64,000 nt of DNA from Prunus persica. Its lineage: Eukaryota > Streptophyta > Magnoliopsida > Rosales > Rosaceae. A program made the translations under genes and the position numbers. The notes under the pieces were generated by a model, which saw only the letters and a program-made list of their open reading frames with translations, ran no database searches and was not told where the DNA came from. The DNA lies in contig NC_034012.1 of NCBI RefSeq assembly GCF_000346465.2, forward strand, positions 893,134 to 957,133. The letters run 5' to 3'. Of the stretch, positions 23,377 to 36,500 are shown piece after piece; position 1 is the first letter of the stretch, and each line of letters begins with the position of its first letter.

Positions 23377-24229
23377 CTTGTGTAATCTTCCCAATTTAAT
23401 TTGACACCATGAAATTTATGGAAATTAGTAGATAGATAGATAGATTTTGATTGATGAGGAGTTACGTCATTCGTGTGCTTTTTGTTTTTCTGAAAGTTGC
23501 ATATATAAGATGATTGTAGATACGGCCATCTAATCTTCAGTCATTTTCTAAATGGAGTTTGGTTAATTAACTAATAGAGTTGCGGGCCGCAACAAGATTT
23601 TTGGGTTTGGGCTCCAATCCAATGATGTAGACTGATTTAGTAAAGTTGTTAATCCCCAATTTTGTGTTGTCTTCTGTGGACTAATTACTCAAGCCGGTGA
23701 TGTCATGTGTTTGCCGTTTGCTCAGTCTTCAAATCATTTGTCCCCAAACTAGAACAGTTATGGTGACTAAAGTACTCTCTCTCTCGACAGCACTCTTTTA
23801 CTTTCCTTTGAAGACCATTGGTCATAAAGAACCCTAAAGATAAAGAGCAAAACTTAAAACATTTTAAGTTTCCAACACGAAATTTGTACTACATTGTAAT
23901 TTTCGATATATATATATATATATATCTCTCTTTTGGTTTTGGTCTCTAGATTTATTTTCTTAGGTTGGGCCTAAATTTCATTTGTCGCACAACTCAAATT
24001 GCATTCGAAATCTCTGCGTTCTTTCAAATGTGTTTGCTTTTTTGCTGTGGTGTGTTCCCTTTCTTAACGGTTAGGAGAGGAAAGAGAGGAGAAAAACTTA
24101 CATTTTCCATGTTTCATACTTCTTCATCTTTCTTCACATGTTACATGGAAATTTTACTTGAAAAAGAGTGAGAGGACTCAGAGCAAACCAAACTATTATA
24201 TTTGATTTGATATAAAATGATATTCTTGT
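23377..24229. other. 3' UTR and intergenic DNA after ANKRD13-like gene
   Basis: Contains a TA microsatellite near 23908-23925. The first ~380 bases recur in degraded form at 24540-24700 as part of the tandem copy. No gene seen. Confidence 0.45.
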
Positions 24230-24720
24230 CGGTAATTGACTTACGGACAACTAAGCTCACCTTATGGTGTTGTCTGGTGGGACAGGCAACAAGTAATGCC
24301 GGTGGTTCTCACAGAGTTGGATGAGCTCCCTCCAACTGATCAACAATTTATCTGCACTCCAATGTCAAAGCCCAAGACAATTTGTCCATGAAGGTTGGGC
24401 TCCCCTCACTCATTCTTGGCGAAGCAACGTCCGGACTTCTACCACATCTTGAAATTTCGCATGAAACGAACTCCTACCTACCCCGTTTTCTCTCTCTTCA
24501 GAAGTGAAGCTACAATCAAGCAACATGTTTTTCCAACGGATTTTGATATCAATTAATTTTGTATTGATTTAGTAAAATTGTTGATCCCATTGTTTTGTTT
24601 TATTTGGAGCAATTAGTCACCTGATCATGTTTTTCTCTTTGCTAAGTGTTCATTTTTTAATCAATTGTTTGTCCAACTCCAGCACACAACACAAGTCTCT
24701 TGACAGAACTGGTTCGCCGA
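24230..24720 (+). pseudogene. Decayed tandem copy of ANKRD13-like exon 2 and its 3' flank
   Basis: GACAGGCAACAAGTAATGCCG... to CAATTTGTCCATGAAGG (about 24281-24403) aligns with exon 2 of the gene upstream: it still reads PVV.T..DELPPT.Q.F.CTPMS and FVHEG in broken frames. The preceding intron end (near 24230-24280) and the 3' flank (24550-24690, matching 23620-23760) are also copied. A deletion removes most of the rest of exon 2. It is a local tandem duplication that decayed. Confidence 0.8.
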
Positions 24721-25430
24721 TTGTCTTTGAAAGTTCCGTGACAGGCTTGGAGCCAAGGGAGTGATGACATACAAACACGGTACAAAAGACTCTTGTTCAC
24801 TCATAATAATACCCCAAATGGGCCAAATCTATGGCCTTGAATGCTTGGCTGATATGAAGGCAATGCAGCGACAAAAGGATAAAACAAATTAGTTGTGTTG
24901 GATATAAGAATTCACATTAGATATAGAAATGACTTGGTCATCTTGAATTCATTATCCTACACTTGAAGCAGTCAATTATTGAGCATTTGCACATTTGGTT
25001 GACCAGCTAAACTTAGAAAAGCAAATACCCCTCATTTGGGGTATCTGCGTGCCCCGAACTGCTACGGGGCTCATTTGAGATACCTATGTGCCCCGAAGCG
25101 CTATGGAGCTTATTAGGATGAGATGATGCATCTTGAGTTGAGAACTGAGATGCCTTGTTCGTTAAGGAAAAAGATGCTCTGCCTCTCTGCCTCTCTGCCT
25201 ATGCCTCTGCACGTCTAGGAATCTAGAATGGAAATGGTGGTGATGATTGTTGATAGCACAATGAAGGGAAAATGCCAAACGATGCTTTGCTTCATTGGAT
25301 GGAAACCAACCAGTGAGTTGGCAAGTCCTTTAAAAAAGGTGTATATATTGAGGTGACAGACAGCCCACCCATCCCATGTGGCCCCTTGTTTCTTTTATTG
25401 AGCAGCTTCAAAGGGCTCTAAATACAGGTG
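24721..25430. other. Intergenic region upstream of the small-protein gene
   Basis: A phrase built on GTGCCCCGAA and GGGGT/CTCATTTG is repeated imperfectly at 25030-25110. A CTCTGCCTCTCTGCCTC motif is duplicated at 25175-25205. TATA-like TATATATTGA lies at 25342. No gene seen. Confidence 0.4.
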
Positions 25431-26010
25431 CAACTCGCTAGTGTTTTTGGTTAACTCCACCAGCTTTCTAAATCCACACGCTATCTATAACCAGGTACTC
25501 TCCCTCTTTCTCTCTGAAATAATGGCTATCTTGATTTGCTGTTTGAAGGGTTTAAATCCTCTGTTTGTTTGCTACCAGCATAGCCTTGGAGTGTTAATTG
25601 TTGTTGTTGTTGTCTATTTCTTTGCTTTCATAAAGGATGATGTGGGGAGTTATGGTTTGCCTGCAAATCTTCTTTGATTTTGATACAAAAGCTTCCTATA
25701 AACTCTTAGATTCCATGATGAGTTCAGATCCATCTTCCACTGGTAATCAAAGAAAATGTGAAAACCAGATAGATGTCTCTGCATCTTTTGAATGTGGTTC
25801 GCCTTCGTCTGTTAAGAGTTTTCTACACTAAGATATCATATTGTTTGAAATCATATAAACACTTATAGATCTCCCTTTGAGTTGCTATGACATCAACTTT
25901 AGATATATGGATTTCATTTTTCATTTTGGATGGTTGGTGATGGTAAATTTGTATCCCCCTTAAATTATTATACATGTTTGTGGAACAGAGTGGTTGGAGA
26001 CTTTGAGAGA

Positions 26011-26262
26011 ATGGCAACAGAAGCACCAGGGTGGGCCGACCAATGGGGCGCAGGCGGCATCGGTGCCCTGGAGGATGGAGACAACACCAAAGCCACAGAA
26101 AACAGCAGCAACAACAAGAAGGCAGATACCAAGTCTGGATTAGGCAAAGCCAAGGTGGCTGCAATGGCTGGCGCAGAAAAGATCAAAAATGGGACATCCA
26201 ATGGTATCAAATGGATCAAAAATCAGTGCCAGAAAAAAAAACCTTCTAAACCAGTAAACTAA
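26011..26262 (+). CDS. Small plant-specific protein of unknown function (83 aa)
   Basis: The frame starts MATEAPGWADQWGAGGIGAL and ends WIKNQCQKKKPSKPVN. The N-terminus is Gly/Ala/Trp-rich, the centre Asn/Asp-rich, and the C-terminal half basic, with GLGKAKVAAMAGAEKIKNG predicted helical. I recall similar short unnamed proteins in many dicots but no function. A 5' UTR intron is likely: an untranslated exon ends CAG|GTACTC near 25494 and resumes after GGAACAG at 25988, 23 bases before the ATG. An in-frame upstream Met (25930) lies in that intron, so 26011 is preferred. No signal peptide or membrane span is visible. Confidence 0.7.
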   Translation: MATEAPGWADQWGAGGIGALEDGDNTKATENSSNNKKADTKSGLGKAKVAAMAGAEKIKNGTSNGIKWIKNQCQKKKPSKPVN

Positions 26263-26618
26263 ATTGTCAACCTTAATAGATTGTATCCAGAGCCGTCATA
26301 TATCTGGAAGTCAATTGTTTGTTGTTGAGCGGCGGTTGTGTTTTATTCTATGCCATTGATTGAAGGGCAGGACGGGTCTCTGATTTCGTTTTGTTTGGAC
26401 ATTGTTTCAAGCAACTTTATTTCATGCCTAATTCATCCAAAACAATCTCAATCCTAAGTAACGACCATTAGAAACAAAGATAACTGGAAATTTATCAAAT
26501 TCGATAAAACCTATGCATTATAATCCCTAGAAATTCAATAAAATAAAATAATAATTAGTTCCATCATCATGTTAATGCCAATATTTTACATTTGCTAAAT
26601 TCTATTTACAGTCTTGCT
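26263..26618. other. 3' flanks of convergent genes
   Basis: Contains 3' untranslated DNA of the small-protein gene (plus) and ATG8 (minus), which converge. Nothing else is visible. Confidence 0.4.
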
Positions 26619-28345
<1,727 letters not shown>

Positions 28346-28627
28346 GGCGAAACTCCCACTGCGATTGTTCTCTGCAAATTTCAAACAACGAAACATCACA
28401 ACCGCACAAAAAGTCCCTCTTACCCAAAAATTGTATAACAAGAGCAAACACAAGTATGATAAGAAAACGACTGAGAATTAAGTTTTGCACGAAAGAAAGA
28501 AACATACCAAACACGAAAGGGGAATCGATTATGGTTTTGGGGATTGATGAATTGATTGGTTGAGGACTGGGAAAAGAAGAGAGAGGGTCAAAATCAAACA
28601 GAGAAGGACAGAATTATTGGAGGCAAA

Positions 28628-28662
<35 letters not shown>

Positions 28663-29159
28663 ACATATAAATTAAGGGTTTAGTATCGGGGAAGAGACTT
28701 GTTGGAGGTTCCTTTCCGATTCGAACACGAAATCCATACTTGTAGTCTTCTCTATCTATATCTCTTCTTGATTCGGCGTGTCGCAGGCAAACTCTCTCTG
28801 GGTCCGTCCGAGTCACCAAAGCGACGCCGTTTACACTTGTAACTTATATAACTATTTACCTAAAATCTTTATTTTATTTTTAAAAAAGGAAACCATTTCG
28901 GAAATTTCGTTGAGAATCAGTAAATATGGTAAATAATATTCTTGCTGACCAAGTTATGTACACGTGTTAAGTTTTAGAGTACCACATTTAGTAAACATAT
29001 GATTCTTTCCTATCCCTCGCAACCAATCAATTCTTTCCCAAAAAAATTGAAAAAAAGCAATAAATTCTTCAATTCCCAAAACCCCTAAACCCTTACTTTT
29101 TCGTGACATACCTTAGCCACGCTTATTTGCAGAGAAGAGTCAGAGGTTGGAATTGCGAC
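28346..29159. promoter_or_regulatory. Bidirectional leader/promoter region between ATG8 and its derivative
   Basis: Holds the ATG8 leader exon and intron (minus, about 28346-28550), its promoter with a TA microsatellite (28630-28658), and the leader of the plus-strand derivative. On the plus side ACCAATCAATTC and a C-rich CCCAAAACCCCTAAACCC (29020-29095) echo the ATG8 leader in reverse orientation, and TTATTTGCAG at 29130 looks like a leader-intron acceptor 20-odd bases before the ATG. Core promoter elements are not certain. Confidence 0.45.
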
Positions 29160-30271
29160 ATGGCAGAAAGCTCTCTCAAGAACGAATGTTGTCAGGGTTT
29201 GTATTTTATTTGCTTTGGTTCAGTATGTTTGGATGTTTCATTCTATTTGGTGTGAATTATTGTATTTAACTTTTTCCGTTTGATGGAATAATACTCTAGG
29301 GTTCTAAAACGTCGACCTTTTTTCTGGCAGAATTTTTCTTTTTCATTCAAAATTTCATAAATCCTGCGGTTGATACTGATTATGGTTTGTTTTCCAAGTT
29401 TTTGTCTAACCTTTCTTTCTCATCTGTTTTCTTGTGCTGGTTTTGGACAATTCCGATATTTTAGAAAGGATGCAAGCAGAAGAGAATAATTCAGATCCTG
29501 CACCAGTAAGAATTTCACTGAATCAGCTAGATATGTTCACTTCCTTCTAGGCAGGCATTAAGTGGAAATTTTATGTTCTAATTTGAGTCTTTATGCAGAT
29601 GGTTGTGAAGAATGCTGCCGCTGCTGCTTCCCTAAGTGTCATTCCTGACATTAATAAGATGAAGAAGAAGAAGAAGAGGTTTGCTACCAATTCCTTTAAT
29701 TCTTTTGATTCGTATTGCCACAATAGTGGAACAAGAATAATGTTTGCCTTTTCATTTATTTATTTTTTATGTTCAGGAAACCGACAGTAGTAATATCTCC
29801 GGTTAGAGCTTTACTTTTAGACACTTGGAATATGAGGCACGTGTGGAAGAATGCGGTGAGAATTTCATTGACTTAATTTGTTTTACTGCCTATGGCTATG
29901 TCATTCAGTGGAAATATATACTCTGTTCTAACTTGAGCCTCATGCATCTGATTGTGCAGGATGGTACAAGTAGTAATGAAAAACATATAGACCCTTGGCT
30001 TTTGAGGGAGACGCACCCAGATTTGGTACCAGTAAGAATTTCATAACATTAAATATGTTTACTTTGTATGGATGCATTCGATGGTTATACTTTGTTTTAA
30101 TTTGAGCTTCCATGCAGGTGGCTGTGGAGAAGGATGCAAGGAGTGATATTGCTGAGATTGACGTGAAGAAGTTAGTTGCCAATTCAATTCCCTTGTACTT
30201 TAAGTATATCTTGATTTGATTTATTGCTATCATACCATGGAATAGAAATGTTCTCTTTTTGTTTGTGATTT

Positions 30272-30309
<38 letters not shown>

Positions 30310-30877
30310 TCAGAAATCGTTCAGGAGAAACAGAAGCTGTATATATGTGTTTTTGTTACAAATAAAGTTGTGCATTTTAAAGTGTACATGCGGTTTATGC
30401 TTATATAGATTATAGATATGATGTATTCATGTGTTCATTTTGTGCATTTAGATGTACTTGCGTTATTACTACAAAGTCAAACTCCAAGTTCAATATGTGT
30501 TGGTAATTAACGTTATCTCAATTGAAGATTTTGTTTCTCTGACTGCAGGTACCTTGTCCCTAAGGATGCACTTCTTGGAGATTTTATTGCTTATGTTCGG
30601 ATGTGGATCTTTCTAAAGAAAAGAAAACCTATATTTGTCTTCTTCAAAAACACTGTACCTCCAAAGGGTGAGATGCGCATGCAACTCCTTTTTTAAAATA
30701 GGCATATATATAATAATAGTATCTTCGTTCCCAACTCTCCTTTGTCTTTCAATGAATGTTACAGGTGCCACTTTGGGTGCAATTGATGAGGAAAATAAGG
30801 ATGAAGATGGATTTCTTCACATGACCTACAGTGGGAATGATACCTTCAGCTACAGTGGGAATGATGTGACCTGTTGA
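29160..30877 (+). CDS. ATG8-derived protein, copy A (197 aa, no C-terminal Gly)
   Basis: Eight exons with GT-AG borders stay in frame: 29160-29196, 29465-29505, 29599-29678, 29777-29855, 29960-30031, 30118-30170, 30549-30667, 30765-30877. Exons 1, 6 and 7 have exactly the lengths and phases of ATG8 exons 1, 3 and 4 (37, 53, 119 nt). The C-terminal half follows ATG8: [77 protein letters not shown]. The N-terminal half is a second, diverged ATG8 exon 2/3 unit ([27 protein letters not shown] plus a Lys run) and a novel exon 4. The tail reads [11 protein letters not shown]: the Phe-Gly is Phe-Ser and YSGND is duplicated, so ATG4 processing and lipidation are not expected. The basic VVRKRIKL strand is changed. 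Function unknown; a competitor or scaffold is conceivable but untested. Expression not shown. Confidence 0.75.
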
Positions 30878-31035
30878 TTATTTATAGTTTATCCTCTTGA
30901 TCTTGAGATCAATCGGCTAGCTTATTATGGTGCTACAAGTATTTATTTTTTTGACAAAGGATTTTCATGCATGGAGTAGAAATATTTTAATGATTTGCTA
31001 GTGATGTTTATGTTCATCACAATAAACTAATGAGT

Positions 31036-31115
31036 TGGTGAGATTGACGTGAAGAAGTTAGTTGCAAATTCAATTCCCTTGTACTTTAAGTACCATGGAA
31101 TAGAAATGTTTTAAT
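31036..31115 (+). pseudogene. Orphan copy of the ATG8-derived exon 6 end and intron 6
   Basis: GAGATTGACGTGAAGAAGTTAGTTGC and the following ~50 bases repeat 30153-30250, about 160 bp after the stop codon of copy A, with a deletion inside the intron part. It is a further local duplication. Confidence 0.8.
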
Positions 31116-31139
31116 TCCATACACCTCAGGCTCTCGTCC

Positions 31140-32900
31140 ATAATGGTAATGGACTAAAGTTTATTTTGCCTACCAAGTATTATTTACTATCATCATCATA
31201 AACTATCCTGACAACCTCCACTCTTTTACTCAGAGCATCATCACTATAATCCATATCAGTTTCATCCCTATGATTTCCATTTCCTCTCCAACATGGATAA
31301 TAAGACGATTAAATAATACAGTAGGCTCATCGTTGAGTTGCTTCCAAGTTAGTGTCGAATCATCCAACAAAATAATAGTGTGATTATCCTCGTCAAAATC
31401 GTCTAAGTTTTCAAAATGATAATCCTCAAACTTGTACCAAGTGCTTCATGAATAATACTTAAAACCATACTCCGCCATATATAAACAACCATATTGGATC
31501 ATAACATATTTAATCATCCGCTCTAACTTCTCCGCATTCATATAGTTTTAATGGTCCAAAAACCCAATCTATTACGATGCCCAATCAATTGTCCTAAACA
31601 CCTATACATAGTGAAGGTCAGTGGAGTTTTATAACTATGATGCAATATTGAACTCGTTTATTTTGAACTCCATCTTTGTCACATTCCGGGATCGGCTCCG
31701 TCGTAACACGATATTATTCGCTTTGGGTCCCCTTCTCTACCCTCAAGGTGTTTCTAGAAACTCACGAGCAACTTTCCAGTGGGTCACCCATCCTAGGATT
31801 GCTCTAGCCTAACTCGCTTAACTTCAGAGTTCCCATAACTCCGAAGCCAGTGAGCTCCCAAAAGGTCTCGTGCTAGATGAAAGTAAGCATGTACATATAA
31901 AGCACATCACCCCTCTCCGTTGGTCAATGTGGGATGTTACAATCCACCCCTCTTAAAGACCCGACGTCATTGTCGGTACACTCGCACCACACGGCATAGT
32001 AGCTCTGATACCAAATTGTCACATTCCGGAATTGGCTCCGCCGTAGCACGATATTATCCACAGACATTCCATCTCCATTTATAGTATCATCTCCTTCATC
32101 TAAATCTCTTTCATCCTATTCATCCAAATCATCTTCATCCTATTTATCTAAATCATCTTCCTCTTGAATGTTATGTATGACGTGCACAAGTTTTAGGAGG
32201 TCAAGAACTTGCTGCCAAGACAAGTCGAATATGTAGAGTTCATTCCCTCCTAAATAATACTTAAAACTATATTTCGTCATATCTAAACATGTGGACCATG
32301 GCGAGCGAACAAGAAGTTATAAATTGAAAAACCATGTGGACCATGGCGAGCATCTATGTCTAACGAAGTTGGGGGAAGGGATTATCCTGATATTAGTGAA
32401 TACAGGAACGTTCATTCAACATTATCAGGATTTTAGTGAATACATTATCAATTTGAAAATTTCGACGACGTTGACGAGAATACTCGTACCATTATTCTAC
32501 TGGATGATTTTGCATTAACTTGGGAGGAACTCAACGATAAGCTAGATGTGGTAGCCTGCAAAATTGGACTTGTGTAACATGTTGAGGATTTATGTCGAAA
32601 GAATTTGGAGGAGGATAATTTTCGTACCATCACTCTGCTGGATGATTCGACATTAACTTGGGAGAAATTCAACGATGAGCTAGACATGGTAGCCCACAAA
32701 ATTGTGATCATCTATATCGAACGGAGTTTGGACTTGTGGACCTCGTCAAGCATCTAAATTGAACGGAGTTGGAGGAGGGGATTACAATTATGATCATGCA
32801 ACATTATCATTGAGTACAAGTTTGAGTCTTATCAATTTGAAAATTTGGATGACTTTGACAAGCATACTCGTACCATGTAGTTTCTTAAAACAAGTTGCAT
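31140..32900. repeat. Inverted and tandem fragments of an unrecognised gene family
   Basis: On the minus strand about 31435-31340 reads YHFENLDDFDEDNHTIILLD and then DSTLTWKQL. On the plus strand the same sentence recurs at about 32440-32560, 32610-32700 and 32825-32880 (FENFDDVDENTRTIILLDDF; ALTWEELND). Copies of its flanks lie at 31490-31530 (minus), 32230-32290 (minus) and 32291-32400 (plus). All copies have frame breaks. I do not recognise the family; acidic spacing suggests a disordered or F-box-associated sequence, unproven. A Cassandra element sits inside the minus-oriented part. Confidence 0.55.
31677..32061 (-). mobile_element. Cassandra-type TRIM retrotransposon, 5' LTR truncated
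   Basis: On the minus strand a 265-bp LTR (31941-31677) begins TGTAACATCCCACAT and ends GGAATGTGACA. Inside it, on the same strand, GGATGGGTGACCCACTGG and the preceding block resemble the 5S rRNA internal promoter region, the hallmark of Cassandra. A 75-bp internal region (32016-31942) has TTTGGTATCAGAGC, the initiator-tRNA-Met primer-binding site, directly after a 45-bp LTR end (about 32061-32017), and a purine-rich AAGAGGGGTGG just before the right LTR. It has no coding capacity. The left LTR lacks its first ~220 bp, so no target duplication can be scored. Confidence 0.85.
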
Positions 32901-33516
32901 ATTGTTGCTGTCTTTAACATAGGTTAGGTACCTACCTTGAGGATTAACAATGGAAGATTACTATTTGCCGGATATGTAATGAAAAGACGATAAATTTTGA
33001 AAAACCAAATAATAATTGTTCAAAACCCCAACTCAATTGCATATTTGCTCCACTGGCAAGCAATTCAACATGCAATTCATTATTCATTAATCTTGACTCG
33101 ATGTTGTATTATTAGATGTGCAGAATAAAGACAAAAATAATCATTTGTAACTAGGAAAGGAGACTGAAGGCATACGACAAACATATACGGAAACATATTA
33201 TGAATATGAAGCCTAGTCCATGGCAGAGAACTTACAATATAGCTCCCCCACCATCAAAAGAATGGGGTTGTTAGAAAATCTATCTTCATCTTTCCAGCTG
33301 CCATTGGGGGTTGATTTCCTGAGCTAGAACGGAGAATGGCCCCCCACGGCAATCCCTTTTCCTTAACTGTGTAATCGTTCTATATTTTTGGTATTACGTA
33401 CATTCTCTATATCAACGTAGACATAGCCTGGGCGGGAATGGAAAAATAAAAAACATCTGCATGTTTTTTCCAGATTATCCGCACATCCTTCATGAGATTG
33501 GAAGAATATCAGCCAT
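32901..33516. other. 3' flank of the galactosyltransferase gene
   Basis: Includes the likely 3' UTR of the minus-strand gene. No other gene recognised. Confidence 0.4.
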
Positions 33517-36500
33517 TCATTGAGAAAACCTCGCATTCCAAATAGCGTTCTTGTCCTCACCGCAACGTTCGTGAACATCCATTATCCTCTCAACAGACCT
33601 GCAAATCCCGCTGCATCGCCAATCAAATGAAGCAGCGCAGATGTTGCCTGTCATAGCCTTCCACACACAATCTGCAGAACATAGTACAACATCAACTCTA
33701 TAGCATGCATGTAAGCAGGAATTTACCTATTTGTCTACTTCTGGAATTCATGCTTTAAATTCCTACTAAAGACAGATGGCAGGCTATGCCCCATACTGCA
33801 GGTGCAACACCCAAGCTAAAGTTATTATATCTCAAATGACCATAGGCAAAACAAATCATTCAAACGAAAACTACTACAGGAGAGTCAAAGATTTTCAAAT
33901 TACCTGGTGGGGTACCACAACAGAGTCTCCTGTCATCCACCTGTTCTACGTCTAAACCAATAAACCAAGATCCCAACGAAACATCTTCATTGGCATATTT
34001 GTGCAGCACATCCCTTCCACAATCAGGAAATAAGAATAGATTAAGGCATTTTCAAGAAGCACAAAGTCTATATTATCTAATTAATATTGCAACTCACTCA
34101 ATAATCAACAGGATTAAAGGCTTTGAGTTTCATTTAGCCCAAAGAATAAAGACAAAGCAGGAACTTACTGGTTTATTGATATGTAAGTTGCCAAATCTTT
34201 TGAGATAGCATATAACTGTCCTGTAGCATGTCGAAAATACTTGTTTCCCACCTCACCAAATTTCCAATACTCTGGCTCATGATATTTCACTCCCCTATTC
34301 CACAATAAAAATACCATGAAAACCATGCTCACCAATATCTAAATACATCCAACTGAAAAATAATAGACCACTCTGCTTACTTTCGAGCAAGGACTGGACC
34401 TGACTTCATGCAACCAATATAGACTCGGGGTTTCAAACGATGTTTAGATAGAATCATTCCAAGTGTTGCTGTGGTAAATGAAACGCAAATTAAACCAACA
34501 GGTTGAAAAAGGGGTAAATTGAAACGTTGAGCTATAATGTTAGTAATGCTGTCAAACAAATATATGGTCTAATGCAAGCCTGAGCAACTTTTGAGAAATG
34601 AGCCGATGTGGGCAAAAGCTTAAATTTATGTTACCTAAATTTACATGGACATCATCATCAACTTTGACATAAAATTCAGCATCCCACAAAGCAACAGCTG
34701 TTGAAAAATAGGTCTTTGTCTTGGCTGATAATTCCAGGTAGCCCTCAACATGGTTCTGCATATGTAGTATGTATATGTATTAGAAACTGCAACGGCCTGC
34801 TAGATATAAGAATAATTCCACTGTAGCAAAACCAAGAAAAATAATATTTCTGACTAAAATGAACAAAAAAATCACCAGCCTCAACAAGTCTCCATTGACT
34901 TGCTCCTCCGCTTCAATAGCTTTATCAAGAATACCACCAGCTGTCGAACTAGTAACAACAGCAAAATCAATATATGTCCATATTTTAGAAATTCATCAAT
35001 TACGCCACTGATGCAGGATTGAAGTAGGCATGGCAAAACCTCACCTGTGACCTATAACAAACCGTATGACTATGCCCTTCTCTTCTTCCAGCTTCTTTCT
35101 TTCCTTGCCTAGTAAATATTTTTCAACTAGAAACCATTAATCATAACTCGAATAAGGAACTCAAGTAGCACATTAACATCACAATTAAATTAAACCTAAA
35201 CGCATAATGCACCTTGTGGCATCCAAGTTGCACGTACGGAATCTCTTCTTTTTCGGCTATTAAAAGCTGTATTGATCCCTATAACCATGAAGTACTTTTT
35301 TTTCGAATTTGATTGAAGAGTCTTCAAGTTTCCTGATATAGGAGAGCCATTATGTACAGATTCATGCATTGCCCTGGAAGCGGCTAATTTCATCTCCAAA
35401 TTTGAAATTGTTTTATTTAGCTCCCTGCATGCATGGATAGTAATAAGCTTGCATTTTGGTGCCTCAAAGACACTAGAGCATTTCTTATAAGTAGCATCAG
35501 CATAGCTTACTGAATGACATGATTAGTAGCTTCCCCTGGACTATCATTAGACGTGTGCTTTATAACCTTCAAAGATAGGCAGAAAGTTGGAGAAAATATT
35601 TACCAAAAATTAAAAAAATCAGTGACAAAGGATTAATTAAAAGTTAATGGAATACTTAAATGGCAAAGTGAAACTAAAAATATCAGTATGAAAGAAAGGA
35701 GTAAATAAAATAAATCTCTCCCAAAGTTCAGTGAAACTATAGAAACCTCCCTTCTATATTGAGAAATTATATCCCTCCTAATATATTTCTCAAAAACATG
35801 ATCCGTGATGTAGTGAGACTAAAAAGATTTCCTTTTGCAAGTACTCTAGACCAGAATTCTTTATCCGCATGGTATGATTAATGGCATTGTTCTTTGAAGT
35901 TTTCGATTCGTGACCAAAGAATTTGTTCAGCTATCAAAACCCGACCTTACTTTCGAAAGCTATTCGTTATGCAACTGAAGACTTGAAGACCGGAGAATAA
36001 ATACACTTACAAGCTTCTGATTACAACCATCAGGTTCTGAATATATCCTTTCAGCTCCAATTCTAGATGGCCTTGATTCAGGCACCATCGACAACCTGAT
36101 AAAAAAAAATTCTTGACTATTATGACAAGCATATACTAAATCACTAATTTCAGTTGTGATATCACACATATAATTGACTCAAGCATAAGTAGCACTTAGA
36201 CCAAACTCCAAACTAAACTAGAAAGAAAAAGAAAAGAACTCAAATTTCTGAAAATACAATTAGTGATCCCCATTTCAAGGACATAGAATAATCACCTAAG
36301 CAGCCATCATTAGCCACTGAAATACATAGAATTTAAAACAGTTTCCTCAAGATTCTTCCACAAAAGCGAATTAATTCCGGGACTTCAAACATTTGGCCAC
36401 AATGCATAATGTACTTGAAACAAGCTCTACAGTTAAATAGAAATGGCAAATTTAGAGCAAGGGATAGAAACCCACCAAAGAAAATTACCTGTTAGTAAAT

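Noticed and set aside
29160..30877. Copy A as a decayed ATG8 pseudogene
   Set aside because: All eight exons are open, all splice borders are canonical, and the second copy keeps exactly the same structure. Decay would have left at least one break. Loss of the Gly is retained as a functional question.
31700..31870. 5S rRNA-like sequence on the minus strand
   Set aside because: It lies inside a TRIM LTR with a primer-binding site and is too divergent to be a functional 5S gene; annotated as Cassandra.
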